NCBI GenBank assembly: GCA_942159475.1
Contig: OW804096.1
Coordinates: 16,764,906 to 16,828,905, forward strand
Source of the DNA: Sthenelais limicola
Lineage: Eukaryota; Annelida; Polychaeta; Phyllodocida; Sigalionidae
Reading direction: 5' to 3'
Length of the DNA: 64,000 nt
The position numbers were made by a program, and so were the translations under genes. The notes beneath the pieces were generated by a model. The model had not been told where the DNA came from and made no database searches. It saw only the letters and a list, made by a program, of their open reading frames with translations. Shown one piece after another: positions 43,947 through 55,100 of this stretch (the first letter of the stretch is position 1; each line of letters starts with the position of its first letter).

Positions 43947-44310
43947 CTAACTATTAAACATCTAAGCATATAACTATTAAACATCTAAGCATATAACTAT
44001 TAAACATCTAAGCATATAACTATTAAACATCTAAGCATATAACTATTAAACATCTAAGCATATAACTATTAAACATCTAAGCATATAACTATTAAACATC
44101 TAAGCATATAACTATTAAACATCTAAGCATATAATATTAAACATCTAAGCATATAACTATAAAACATCTAAGCATATAACTATTAAACATCTAAGCATAT
44201 AACTATTAAACATCTAAGCATATAACTATGCATATAACTATTAAACATCTAAGTATATAACTATGCATATAACTATTAAACATCTAAGTATATAACTATT
44301 AAACATCTAA
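43947..44310 (+). repeat. 23-bp minisatellite AACTATTAAACATCTAAGCA+TAT
   Basis: About 15 units, starting eight bases after the 12-bp array; some units shortened. Confidence 0.93.
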
Positions 44311-44616
44311 GCATAGGCATTAAAGCATAGGCCTACTCGTGCCTTTTTTGTTGAACTATTATTGAGGGAAACACTCACATAAATAACAAGTGTGGTATGT
44401 GTCAGTCAAAAGGCCATGTATTCAAGGCCATGCCTTGGGTAGGGAGGGCACTCACTGGTAGGTGGGTGCAATATTTTGAATGACAGATTGACCGACAGGT
44501 CCAATAGTGGTTTTACAGCTTTATTTGTCTTAGGCTCTCATAGACCTAGCTTGCGACTGTAGGTCTATAAATAGAATAATGTGACACAGGACCCCCAGTG
44601 CCCTCTTTTGCTAAAC
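44311..44616. other. No gene seen
   Basis: No repeat or coding signal recognised. Confidence 0.4.
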
Positions 44617-44833
44617 GGGTCAGATTTTCAGCTTTACACATTTTGGAAATTCTGCTAAATTAGGCTAAATAATGATGAATACCGGGTATATCTGAGTATA
44701 TTTGGTATCGCATTGATTTTCGGTATCAGTTCTGTTATGTTAAACTGCATTTTGAAGCTCATTTCTGTCTTAAATCTGGGTTATTTGACAGGATTGGTGA
44801 AGGCGAATTGTACATTTTCCGAAAATCTGACCC
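44617..44833 (+). mobile_element. M1 MITE with internal TIR deletion
   Basis: GGGTCAGATTTTCAG jumps to CTTTACACATTTTGG, losing about 18 bp of the left arm; the right arm is intact. Confidence 0.8.
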
Positions 44834-44910
44834 AAATAGACTGTTTTACCTAAGCTTCCTCAATTGGAGCCTTGGGGTGGCTATTATAGTATCTGTGAAT
44901 GAGACATTCA

Positions 44911-44992
44911 GAGGGTCAAATAAGTTGAAATTAGTCTCCAGAGATGCCTGCAACGAGGGAGACTAATTTCACACAACTTACTTCAACCCTCC
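44911..44992 (+). repeat. Long hairpin
   Basis: GAGGGT..TAAGTTG.AATTAGTCTCC pairs with GGAGACTAATTTC...CAACTTA..ACCCTC; about 30 bp arms with small mismatches. Lies in an otherwise unassigned 44834-45359 stretch that also has short GGAGGCATAAGGAGACA duplications at about 45220-45258. Confidence 0.65.
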
Positions 44993-45359
44993 AATGTCGC
45001 GGTCACTAATACCTTTAGGACACATTTGCAATGATTCCCTGCAATGGGAACATGTTCTTATAACATACTTTCTGTACAAATACCATTAAAACTGGATGAA
45101 TATATAGTAGTGAATCACTTGGGGTGAACTTGTAGTCGGTTGTAGTGAACGACATGTTTTTCTAATCCATTTCAAATCATTGATAATCAACATAAAATTA
45201 ATGGGATGAGGAAGACAAGAGGAGGCATAAGGAGACAAGAGGAGGCATAAGGAGACAGCTGGTAAGGATTCTACTGAAAGAACACTTAGTCACTGTTGTC
45301 AATTCAATTCCAAGAAGCTGGAGAGTTTCTCCTAATGTCTAGGCCAAGTCAAGACAAAC

Positions 45360-46525
45360 AAGTGTTTGGGAGGGACAATGAGAGGGGTGGAGTGGGGTAG
45401 AGAGTAGGGGGAAGTGTCTGGGAGGGATAATGAGAGGGGTGGGGTGGGGTAAGGTAGAGGGGAGGGGGAAGGAGAAGGGGGAAGGGGGAAGGAGGAAGGG
45501 GGAAGGGGGAAGGGGAAGGGGGAGGGGGAAGGGGAAGGGGGAAGGAGGAGGGGAAAGGAGAAGGGGAAAGGAGAAGGGGGAAGAGGGAAGGGGGAAGGGG
45601 TAAGGGAGGGACAATGAGGGGGATGGGGGGTAGGGTAGAGGGGAGGGGGGATGGAGGGTAGGGGGAAGGGGGAAGGAGGAGGGAGGGTAGTGGGTAGAGG
45701 GGAAGGGGGAAGTCAAGACAAACAAGTGTCTGGGAGGGACAATGAGAGGGGTGCAGTGGGGTAAGGTAGAGGGTAGAGGGAAGGGGGAAGGGAGGGATAA
45801 TGAGAGGGGTGCAGTGGGGTAAGGTAGAGAGTAGGGGGAAGGGAGGGATAATGAGAGGGGTGCAGTGGGGTAATTAGAGGGTAGAGGGAAGGGAGGGATA
45901 ATGAGAGGGGTGGAGTGGGGAAAGGTAGAGAGTAGGGGGAAGGGAGGGATAATGAGAGGGGTGGAGTGGGGTAAGGTAGAGAGTAGGGGGAAGGGAGGGA
46001 CAATGAGAGGGGTGCAGTGGGGTAAGGTAGAGGGTAGAGGGAAGGGGGAAGGGAGGGATAATGAGAGGGGTGGAGTGGGGTAAAGTAGAGAGTAGGGGGA
46101 AGGGAGGGATAATGAAAGGGGTGAAGTGGGGTAAGGTAGAGGGTAGAGAGTAAGGGGAAGGGAGGCATAATGAGAGGGGTGGAGTGGGGAAAGGTAGAGA
46201 GTAGGGAGAAGGGAGGGACAATGAGAGGGGTGCAGTGGGGTAAGGTAGAGGGTAGAGGGAAGGGGGAAGGGAGGGATAATGAGAGGGGTGCAGTGGGGTA
46301 AGGTAGAGAGTAGGGGGAAGGGAGGGACAATGAGAGGGGTGGAGTGGGGTAAGGTAGAGGGTAGAGGGAAGGGGGAAGGGAGGGATAATGAGAGGGGTGG
46401 AGTGGGGTAAGGTAGAGGGTAGAGAGTAAGGGGAAGGGAGGCATAATGAGAGGGGTGGAGTGGGGAAAGGTAGAGAGTAGGGGGAAGGGAGGGATAATGA
46501 GAGGGGTGCAGTGGGGTGAGGAGGA
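45360..46525 (+). repeat. G-rich purine minisatellite
   Basis: Units of about 50-62 bp: GGGAGGGATAATGAGAGGGG + TGGAGTGGGGTAAGGTAGAG + AGTAGGGGGAA; the first 250 bp are GGGGGAAGGAG runs. Long Pro/Leu/Ser frames on the minus strand follow from composition. The right edge enters an M4 fragment. Confidence 0.92.
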
Positions 46526-46526
46526 A

Positions 46527-46783
46527 GGCGAGTGTATTCTGTTGAAATCTGGCATACAAATATTTGACAATATTACCGAATATTATATCGAAAAAAATCA
46601 TGATGGGAAAGATGGGGACTTGTGTTATGGAAACATGTAAAACGCATGGATATTGACATTAGAGCATTGATAAATATTCCATGCTAAACATGGCATGTTT
46701 TCTATAGATCTTAGACTGTATCATTAGTCAAAATTCAAAATGGCGGCGATGTAAATCCCCTACTGTACAATTCTAGGCGACCT
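46527..46783 (+). mobile_element. M4 element, left end replaced by minisatellite
   Basis: Starts GTTGAAATCTGGCATACAAA and runs to AAAATGGCGGCGATGTAAAT + CCCCTA. Its first about 75 bp are missing where the G-rich array begins. Confidence 0.65.
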
Positions 46784-46795
46784 AACCCTATAAAT

Positions 46796-47024
46796 GGGTC
46801 AGATTTTCAGAAAATGTACAATTCGCCTTCACCAATCCTCTCAATTATCCTACATTTAAGACAAAAACTAAGCTTCAAAATGCATTTTAACATAACAGAA
46901 CTGATACTTTAAATCAATGCTGTACCAAATATAATCAGTTATTCCCGGTATTTATCATTATTCAGCCTAATTTAGGAGAATTTGTGTAGAGTTGCTAATT
47001 GTACATTTTCTGAAAACCTGACCC
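46796..47024 (+). mobile_element. M1 MITE with 7-bp flanking duplication
   Basis: TATAAAT at both edges (46789-46795, 47025-47031), longer than the usual 4 bp. TIRs intact. Confidence 0.83.
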
Positions 47025-47210
47025 TATAAATATAGATCTACTAATGAAGCCCTGCGGACATTCCCCACCTATATATCGGCCATTGTTCCTTTCTTTACAA
47101 TAAGTATTTACAATAGCTACCACTTGTGTGCGTTTTTACATAAGTCATTGGAAATCGATCTTAATTGTGTGCTTAAGAAGCAATGGCTTCAGGCTACTCT
47201 CTCCATCCAA

Positions 47211-47345
47211 GGGTGAAATCGTCAAAAAATGTGTACAATTCGCCTTTTCAAATTTCGAATAACCTAAATTTAAGACCATATACTCAAAACACAGTTCAAC
47301 ATAACATAACTTTTAGACCAATGCATAATACCAAAACATACTCAG
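47211..47345 (+). mobile_element. M1 MITE, degraded
   Basis: GGGTGAAATCGTCAAAAAAT is the complement of the variant GCGATTTCACCC end; about 130 bp alignable interior, other end lost. Confidence 0.5.
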
Positions 47346-47480
47346 ATATTCATAGTATAAAGATTTAATACTAGGAAGAGCAAGTCTGATAAATCAGACT
47401 GAGTGTTTTTGCGTTCAAATGTACCTTCCTTGCCCAAAGCTAGTTATCTAAAGTATTCTTAAGATGCCTAATATCCATAT

Positions 47481-47713
47481 GGGTCAGATTTTCAGAAAAT
47501 GTACAATTGGCAGCTCTACACATTTAGGAAACTGCAAAATTAGGCTGAAAAATGATGAATACAGGGTATATTTGAGTATATTTGGTATCGCATTGATTTA
47601 AAGTATCAGTTCTGTTATGTTAAACTGCATTTTGAAGCTCATTTTTGTCTTAAATGTGTGTTATTTGAGAGGATTGGTGAAGGCAAATTGTACATTTTGT
47701 GAAAATCTGACCC
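47481..47713 (+). mobile_element. M1 MITE
   Basis: Full-length, ACAGGGTATATTTGAGTATA sub-type; no matching 4-bp flanks (ATAT/AAAT). Confidence 0.82.
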
Positions 47714-47747
47714 AAATACAATATTATGGTATAAAATGCGATTACAA

Positions 47748-48012
47748 TAGGGGGTTTCTATGTCTCAATGCGCATGTCTAAATAGAAGTAGATTACAGTC
47801 ATATGTTCAGTTCAAATTTGACATACAGATACAGATATTTAGCAACATTTTTATTGAAAATTGCAAGAAAGTGTTCACCAAAATCATGAAAAACAAAATT
47901 CATGATGGGAAAGACAAACAAGGATGGAAACATTTAAATTTGATAAATATTTATTTAATATTGATAAATATTCCATGCTGAACATGACATGTTTTATATA
48001 GCTTTTACACTG
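47748..48012 (+). mobile_element. M4 element, diverged
   Basis: ATAGGGGGTTTCTATGTCTC, then TTTGACATACAGATACAGATA, CATGATGGGAAAGA and TTTATATAGC. Right TIR absent. Confidence 0.6.
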
Positions 48013-48034
48013 ACAATCCAAATCCAATATTATT

Positions 48035-48376
48035 ATAGGGATTTGCATGCCTCACTGCGCATGTCTACTGCAGTGCATCATGGGATGGATTCAGTTGAAA
48101 TCTGACATACAGATATTTGGCAACATTTGTATCGCAAATCGCAAGAATGTTTTCACCAATATCATAGCTTGTATAACTAATCTATGAAAACCAAATGCAT
48201 GATGGGAAAGATGGGGACTTGTGTCATGGAAACATGTATGGATATTGGCATTAGAACATTGCTAAATATGACATGCTGAACATTGCATGTTTTATATAGA
48301 TTCTAGACTGTACCATCAGACCCATAATTCCATTCGAATAAAGATTCAAAATGGCGGCTATGCAAATTCCCTATAT
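48035..48376 (+). mobile_element. M4 element, full copy
   Basis: Representative M4: ATAGGGATTTGCATGCCTCA at the left, GGCTATGCAAATTCCCTAT at the right, about 342 bp. Interior GATGGGAAAGATGGGGACTT and ATTCAAAATGGCGGC recur in the partial copies. Family unknown. Confidence 0.72.
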
Positions 48377-48596
48377 GGCAAACATGAAAATTGCCCTATT
48401 GGCGTAAACTATGTGTACGAAAAAGTAGCAGGTATAGGTTTTTGTCAGCTGGGAATGCAAGACTGCAAGCTGATATAATTTATGGCATTCTGTCAGGTTG
48501 GGTCCACTATATTCCATTGACCCCTGAGGTAATGTATTTGTACGGAGGTAAACATATTTGTCACACTCAATACATCATCAGGGAGAGTGTGGTGTG

Positions 48597-49078
48597 TGAT
48601 GGGGGGGGGGAGAGGGGGCGAGGGGGAGAGGGGGCGAGGGGGAGAGGGGGCGAGGGGAGAGGGGGAGAGGGGAGAGGGGGAGAGGAGGAGAGGGGGAGAG
48701 GGGGAGAGGGGGAGAGGGCGCGAGGGCGCGAGGGGGAGAGGGGGAGAGGGCGCGAGGGGGAGAGGGGGGAGAGGGCGCGAGGGGGCGAGGGGGAGAGGGG
48801 CAGAGGGGCAGAGGGGCAGAGGGGCAGAGGGGCAGAGGGGCAGAGGGGCAGAGGAGCAGAGGGGCAGAGGGGCAGAGGGGGCGAGGGGGCGAGGGGGAGA
48901 GGGGGAGAGGGGGAGAGGGGGAGAGGGGGAGAGGGGGAGAGGGGGAGAGTGTGGTGTGTGAGGGGGGAGAGGGGGAGAGGGGGAGAGGGGGAGAGGGGGA
49001 GAGGGGGAGAGGGGGAGAGGGGGGAGAGGGGGAGAGGGGGAGAGGGGGAGAGGGGGAGAGGGGGAGAGGGGGAGAAGG
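48597..49078 (+). repeat. G-rich GGGGGAGAG tract
   Basis: Short units (GGGGGAGAG, GGGGCAGAG, GGGGGCGAG) in blocks; GAGTGTGGTGTGTGA occurs at both the left edge (about 48585) and inside (48947), so one segment was duplicated. Confidence 0.9.
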
Positions 49079-49107
49079 GTGAATAAAAAGAGGTGTGTCA
49101 AGAATAG

Positions 49108-49302
49108 GGGTCAGGTCGTCATACATTGTACAATCGACAGCTCTACATAATTAGTAAATTTGGGGTCACGATTGGGGGCTTAGCTTAGTGGAATAGGGCC
49201 TTTATTCAATGGAATCTGTTTTATATTGCATACCTACCGTCTGTCTTAAATTGGGATTATTCGAGATAATTAGTGAAGGCGATTTGCACATTTTTGACAC
49301 CC
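49108..49302 (+). mobile_element. M1 MITE, degraded
   Basis: GGGTCAGGTCGTCATACATT ... TTGCACATTTTTGACACCC; interior partly alignable only at the ends. Confidence 0.5.
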
Positions 49303-49499
49303 TCATGAGGTACCCAAATACCGAAAAATATATTTTGAACCTCGGCGCTATCTATGTTGTTGAATAATAATCTTTAAATTAAACTGACCTCTTTTTTACA
49401 CTCTGCCCCGTAGTAGAGGGTTTCGGCGGGACTCCGAAATATAAATGGGAACTTTAATGCAGACCTGTAGCAAAAGCAACTGGACAAAATCCTCATATC

Positions 49500-49582
49500 A
49501 TATCATAGCTTTATAAATAATCTATGAAAACCAAATGCATGATGGGAAAGATCAAAATGGTGGCTATGCAAATCCCCTATTC
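49500..49582 (+). mobile_element. M4 element, right fragment
   Basis: TCTATGAAAACCAAATGCAT, GATGGGAAAGATC, AAAATGGTGGCTATGCAAAT, CCCCTAT; internal deletion joins the middle to the right end. The rest of 49303-49854 shows no gene. Confidence 0.65.
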
Positions 49583-49854
49583 CCCCCGACCCCCTGCACC
49601 TCCCACGTTGGGGAGAAGGGCCTGCCCAGCATAGGGACATTAGAGGGCCTCTAAGCCTGCAATGTAAATCTGATAGTGATAGATAGAGGTGGTGAATGTC
49701 CTGCAGGCATGGTAGTATAGAGGTGTCAGAGGCTGTCAATACAGGCCAATTAGCGCCCGCGAGCAGCTCCCCACCCGCTCCCCAGCCTCTCCCCACCCAC
49801 TCCCAACCCACTCCCCACCAGCTCCCTCTGTACTGCCATGCTTAGACTGTTATA

Positions 49855-50632
49855 GCTCTGTCTGCATAGAGTGGCAAATCTACATACTATAGCCCCTGTC
49901 TGCATAGAGTGGCAAATCTACATGTTATAGCCCCTGTCTGCATAGAGTGGCAAATCTACATGTTATAGCTCTTGTCTGCATAGAGTGGCAAATCTACATA
50001 TTATAGCCCCTGTCTGCATAGAGTGGCAAATCTACATATTATTTGTTATAGCTCCTGTCTGCATAAAGTGGCAAATCTACATATATTATATTGTATAGCT
50101 CCTGTCTGCATAGTGTGGCAAATCTACATATATTGTATTGTATAGCTCCTGTCTGCATAAAGTGGCAAATCTACATATTATTTATTATAGCTCTTGTCTG
50201 CATAGAGTGGCAAATCTACATATTATTTGTTATAGCTCCTGTCTGCATAGAGTGGCAAATCTACATATTATTTGTTATAGCTCTTGTCTGCATAGAGTGG
50301 CAAATCTACATATTATTTGTTATAGCTCTGTCTGCATAGAGTGGCAAATCTACATATTATTTATCATAGCTCCTGTCTGCATAGAGTGGCAAATCTACTT
50401 ATTATTTGTTATAGCTCTGTCTGCATAGAGTGGCAAATCTACATATTATTTATCATAGCCCCTGTCTGCATAGAGTGGCAAATCTACATATTATTTATCA
50501 TAGCTCCTGTCTGCATAGAGTGGCAAATCTACATATTATTTATCATAGCTCCTGTCTGCATAGAGTGGCAAATCTACATATTATTTATCATAGCTCCTGT
50601 CTGCATAGAGTGGCAAATCTGTATATTGCAGG
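49855..50632 (+). repeat. Minisatellite, 41-58-bp units
   Basis: Core TCTGCATAGAGTGGCAAATC + TACATATTAT with variable ATTTGTTATAGCTCCTG spacer, about 17 units. Frames through it are periodic (VCIEWQIYILF types), not genes. Confidence 0.92.
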
Positions 50633-51141
50633 CAGGTGTGGGTAATATGGACTTGTTATTTTTTTTAATTTTTTTTTTAAAGCTTTTATTTATACTGGGT
50701 AGTTCAAGTCCCAGCAGTAGGGCTTTTCACTTGCCCCAGTTTTCTTTTGTACAATATTTCATTATATACAGGTATTTACAGAGAGATGCTATACAATATA
50801 GTAGAATGAAAAGGTGGAAGATAATTTGCTGTGCCACTCACTAGTGTTAGCTATACTTCCTTAATTATACCCGTACCTCCCCGCCATATTACCTGCTATC
50901 TTGGATATGACGCTCAGTGCTTAAGCCTATGTCTAGTATCATACAAACCTCTGGAAAGGTATAATAAAGGCCTTTATAAGTATGTAAAGGAAGAGTTCTC
51001 AAAATTATGAGCTCTTACAGAGATGTGTAGATAGTATGTGTAGTGAGTGAGTGGGTGAGATTGGAGAGATTGGTGAGATTTACGCCCTTATCAACACATT
51101 TAATATGGTTATATCAAGGGTGGGAGAGCTGAGAGGGAGGC
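50633..51141. other. No gene; T-run tail of a possible minus-strand retroposon
   Basis: 50658-50690 reads on the minus strand as AATAAAAGCTT followed by an A-rich tail. Nothing else classified. Confidence 0.3.
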
Positions 51142-51313
51142 AGTTTATGATCATACCCAGGATATAGAGATAGACAAGAAGGGAGAGAGAAACAGAGAAA
51201 AAGAGACAGAAAGGCACTTCATGGTCATACCCAGGAAATAGAGATAGACAAGAAGGGAGAGAGAAACAGAGAAAAGAGACAGAAAGGCACTTTATGGTCT
51301 CATACCCAGGACC
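51142..51313 (+). repeat. Tandem pair, about 85 bp
   Basis: TCATACCCAGGAWATAGAGA + TAGACAAGAAGGGAGAGAGA occurs twice, then a third start (CATACCCAGGA). Confidence 0.75.
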
Positions 51314-51419
51314 ATGGTAGTATGCTTGCTTCAGGGAATAATGGGAATGAATGTTAGATGAGGTTCAATTACATAGGATTAAGTAGCCTGACGTGGACAC
51401 GCCATGACGCATAGGCAGA

Positions 51420-52203
51420 TGAATGATGTAGAGACTTTGATACACCCACATAAGCAGTTCCACCCGAGGTAGAGACTTTGATACACCCACATAAGCAGTT
51501 CCACCCGAGGTAGAGACTTTGATACACCCACATAAGCAGTTCCACCCGAGGTAGAGACTTTGATACACCCACATGAGCATCTGTACCTGATGTAGAGACT
51601 TTGATACACCCACATGAGCATCTGTACCTGAGGTAAAGACTTTGATACACCCACATGAGCATCTGTACCTGAGGTAGAGACTTTGATACACCCACATGAG
51701 CATCTGTACCTGAGGTAGAGACTTTGATACACCCACATGAGCATCTGTACCTGATGTAGAGACTTTGATACACCCACATGAGCAGTTCCACCTGATGTAG
51801 AGACTTTGATACACCCACATGAGCAGTTCCACCTGAGGTAGAGACTTTGATACACCCACATGAGCATCTGTACCTGAGGTAGAGACTTTGATACACCCAC
51901 ATGAGCATCTGTACCTGATGTAGAGACTTTGATACACCCACATGAGCAGCTCCACCTGAGGTAGAGACTTTGATACACCCACATGAGCATCTGTACCTGA
52001 TGTAGAGACTTTGATACACCCACATGAGCATCTGTACCTGAGGTAGAGACTTTGATACACCCACATGAGCATCTGTACCTGATGTAGAGACTTTGATACA
52101 CCCACATGAGCATCTGTACCTGAGGTAGAGACTTTGATACACCCACATGAGCATCTGTACCTGATGTAGAGACTTTGATACACCCACATGAGCATCTGTA
52201 CCT
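51420..52203 (+). repeat. 41-bp minisatellite, about 19 units
   Basis: Unit GAGGTAGAGACTTTGATACA + CCCACATGAGCATCTGTACCT. As 41 is not a multiple of three, the minus-strand frames cycle through three peptide phases and remain open by chance of the unit. ACACCCACATGAGCA resembles ACACCCACTATGCACA of the large satellite. Confidence 0.93.
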
Positions 52204-53113
52204 GCGGCATGTTGCATAACAAATCCTTACATCCCATTTCCGGTCCTTGCTATGCAGCTGCTAATGAATGTTTAGGGAAGGAATTTGCTGTACAGACAAT
52301 GCTAAACGGTGTTCCCACAGTTGAAATGTTCTATCTAAGCATGGGAAAAAACCTTTAAGTGTCATTAAACGGGTTCCAGGATAAACAAATTTTATGAATT
52401 CATAAGTATAATGCCAAAGTCTAAATTCTTTTTACCCCATTTATGTACTTGTGTACTTATGTACTTGTGTCAGTCGTTTAAAGGCCCAAATTAAGAATGC
52501 TTTTTTGAAAAGGCCTGTTCAGCACAAGATGGCACTGAGAATGCTGTGTGACGACACAAAGTGCGCCCAAAATGTACATAATCTACCTACTTTCAGGCCA
52601 CTCTCCCAGCAATTGAAACATTTTCTTAATGCAGGTATTTCAAGACTGGGAGAACTATACAGGTTGTTTGTTTGGGTTTGCATATCTGCATTGGTAATAC
52701 TCTGTCTGCCCGTTCCCAACCTTTTTATTTATAGCAGCTATTAACAGACATGTTTATTATGTATGTTGCATGTTAATTTAAAAATGTAGGTGCGCTTTGT
52801 GACGTAGGCAAACAGTGGCACCTTAAATGGAGTGTTAAACTGTGGAACTAATTTTTCCCTCCTTAAAATGGGTAAAACTCAATAAATACAAGGTTTCGTT
52901 CAGTAACACTTGAGCTGTTACATTTGAATAATAGGAAAGAAGTTGATTTTCTCATAATATTTTGGGTTTTTTTTAAAACTTTAAGGGTTGGTTTGATTGG
53001 CATGCTACTGCTCCGGCTTCCATAATCAACTATAACGGGAAGAGTAGCGGTAACATGAGTGTAACAGGTTCCACCTATGTTACCTCCCGTTACTTCTGGC
53101 ACATTTTGTAAAG
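52204..53113. other. No gene identified
   Basis: The largest stretch without repeats in this half. A 97-codon plus frame (52451-52744) and others show no domain or splice context I can defend. Confidence 0.35.
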
Positions 53114-53693
53114 GGGTCAGATTTTCAGAAAATGTACAATTCAACCTCGCCAATCTTCTCAAATAGCCAAAATTTCAGACGAAAATGAAGTTTAAAATAC
53201 AGTTGAACCTACACTCTGTCCAGCCTCTAAAGAACAGAAACTTCAAAGAAGGATACAATTACAGGGTCACGTCTGGGAATGTCTTTAGCGATGGTGTGAG
53301 GGCGCTAGAACATGTCAATGTCAAAACAGCTTTAAAAGTAATGTTCTCTCTTCAAATTGCAATGGGGGAATGAGAAAAGTTTTAACCCTGGAGAAGGGGA
53401 CCAAATTTAAAAGCTATAAATGGCGAGGACCATGACATATTTGAGAGACGGGAACAGGAAAGTGGCAGCACATCCACCAACTAATTCGTAAATCAGGTTG
53501 TGACCCCTGAACCCCCACCATCCTTGCCGCGCTCTTTAGAGGCTGGACAGAGTGTAACCAAACAGATTGCTAGAATCAATGCAATGCTGAATATACTCGA
53601 ATTTACCTACTATTAACCAAATTACTGCCTAATTTAGCAGAATTTGCTAAATGTGAACAGCTGCCGATTGTACATTTTCTGAAAATCTGACCC
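53114..53693 (+). mobile_element. M1 MITE split by M6 (AAAG target duplication)
   Basis: Left part 53114-53211 and right part 53555-53693 join into a normal M1. AAAG at 53110-53113 and 53694-53697. Confidence 0.88.
53212..53554 (+). mobile_element. M6 MITE nested in M1
   Basis: CACTCTGTCCAGCCTCTAAA ... TTTAGAGGCTGGACAGAGTG, 343 bp, TA on both sides (53210-53211, 53555-53556), Tc1/mariner-like. The uninterrupted M1 sequence CCTAACC in sister copies fixes the boundaries exactly. Confidence 0.88.
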
Positions 53694-54117
53694 AAAGGTA
53701 GAGTAGAGTGACTTCTACCGAACATGTTTATTTGAAACAGCCGCTACTTCAAACTGAAGTAACAGGGAGTAGTAGGAGCTGAAGCAGGCCACTGGCACCA
53801 CTCTAAAATTACTTTCCATGTTACTTGACACATCCATTCTCATGTGCATACAAATGTCATTTGCTAATATTATGGAGTAATGGTAAATGGTAAATATGTC
53901 TAAACATATCACAGAAGCAGATATCACTCATTTCTATGTAGGATAACACCCAAACTTGTGATATGATGTACATTGTAATATAAGATTCTTGATTTTTAGG
54001 AGGAAGATTGGTATTTCCTTAACAGGTAATGAAGCTAAAATTAAATAGTGTATAATAAGTATGCAGATGTGTCTACCCACAGAAATTGATCTTTATTGCC
54101 TTTCCGGTTACAATTAA
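53694..54117. other. No gene seen
   Basis: Unclassified; GATAACACCCAAACTYGTGATAT occurs here (about 53943) and near 32515, a short dispersed match. Confidence 0.4.
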
Positions 54118-54242
54118 ATATAAATTTACAACTCGCCTTCACAAATTGTTTAAAATAACCCGAATTCAAGACAGAAATAAGGTTCAAAAGACTGATCAAC
54201 ATAGCTGAACAGATTTCCTGAATCAACCCAATACCAAATATA
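54118..54242 (+). mobile_element. M1-like remnant
   Basis: AATTTACAACTCGCCTTCAC ... CCCAATACCAAATATA, the left half of an M1 cut off by the M2 insertion that follows. Confidence 0.5.
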
Positions 54243-54651
54243 ATGTGTTTCATGAAAATGAGTCATAAGTCGCAAAAAATAGATTTTGAGATACCATTAT
54301 ATTTGGAAAGAGGAGATCAAGCAGATTCCAATGATAGTAAACAGTCTAATAATCTAATAAGTATTTCTAGATTTTAAGTTTCATATTTTCGTTTTTGAAA
54401 AAAAAAGTTTCCAATATTTCTGGGGGTCAATAAACAGTAAACTAACTGAATGTAGTCCACATGAGGACCCTTAAAACTAAAGAATAATTATATTACATAG
54501 ATTTTCCTGAAATTTAATACATTGATTGATATAGTTATAAGTGCTATACCCTCCAAAAATTAGAACATTCAAATAATGTGATCTTGTGAAAAAAACACTT
54601 TGATAAGTATCAATTTTGCGACTTATGACTCATTTTCCTGAAACACATCAC
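54243..54651 (+). mobile_element. M2 MITE
   Basis: Left tip worn (TGTGTTTCATGAAAATGAGT); the rest is close to the 60137 copy. Confidence 0.8.
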
Positions 54652-54680
54652 TTATTAAGTTCAGATACGCCTATAATGAC

Positions 54681-54741
54681 AGCTAAATTAGCCTAAAATA
54701 ATGATACAAATTATGTATCATTATTTTAGCCTAATTTAGCT
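54681..54741. repeat. 61-bp near-perfect palindrome
   Basis: AGCTAAATTAG..TAAAATAATGATACA is mirrored by TGTATCATTATTTTA..CTAATTTAGCT around AATTA. The arm resembles the M1 interior (AAATTAGGCTGAAAAATGAT), so it may be an inverted M1 scrap. Confidence 0.75.
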
Positions 54742-54865
54742 GATGGGGTGGTTCAACAATCTAAATAAACAAACGTCTAGATAAGTCTTCCGTCGAGTGC
54801 CTGATTCTTGTTCTTGAGCTTTAGTCAGTTTACATGGTTACTACGGTTTTCTAAGACTATTACAA

Positions 54866-55100
54866 GGGTCAGATTTTCAGTAAATGTACAATTGGCAGCT
54901 GTACACATTTAGGAAATTCTCCTAAATTAGGCTGAAAAATGAAGAATACCGGGTATATCTGAGTATAGTTGGTATCGCATTGATTTGAAGTATCAGTTAT
55001 GTTATGTTAAACTGCATTTTGAAGCACATTTTTGTCTTAAATGTGGGTTATTTGAGAGGATTGGTGAGGGCGAATTGTACATTTTCTGAAAATCTGACCC
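54866..55100 (+). mobile_element. M1 MITE (ACAA target duplication)
   Basis: Full-length with clean TIRs; ACAA at 54862-54865 and 55101-55104. Confidence 0.87.

Noticed and set aside
43184..43984. LASG/LANP/DWLV repeat proteins
   Set aside because: Translation of the 12-bp array in each frame; no flanking coding sequence.
45339..46601. Pro/Leu/Ser-rich frames on the minus strand (also 37155-38313, 48493-49126 and 55678-56065)
   Set aside because: Complement of purine tracts has few stops; extensin-like appearance is compositional.
52451..52744. 97-codon frame as a host gene
   Set aside because: No recognisable domain, biased composition or splice context; treated as unassigned.
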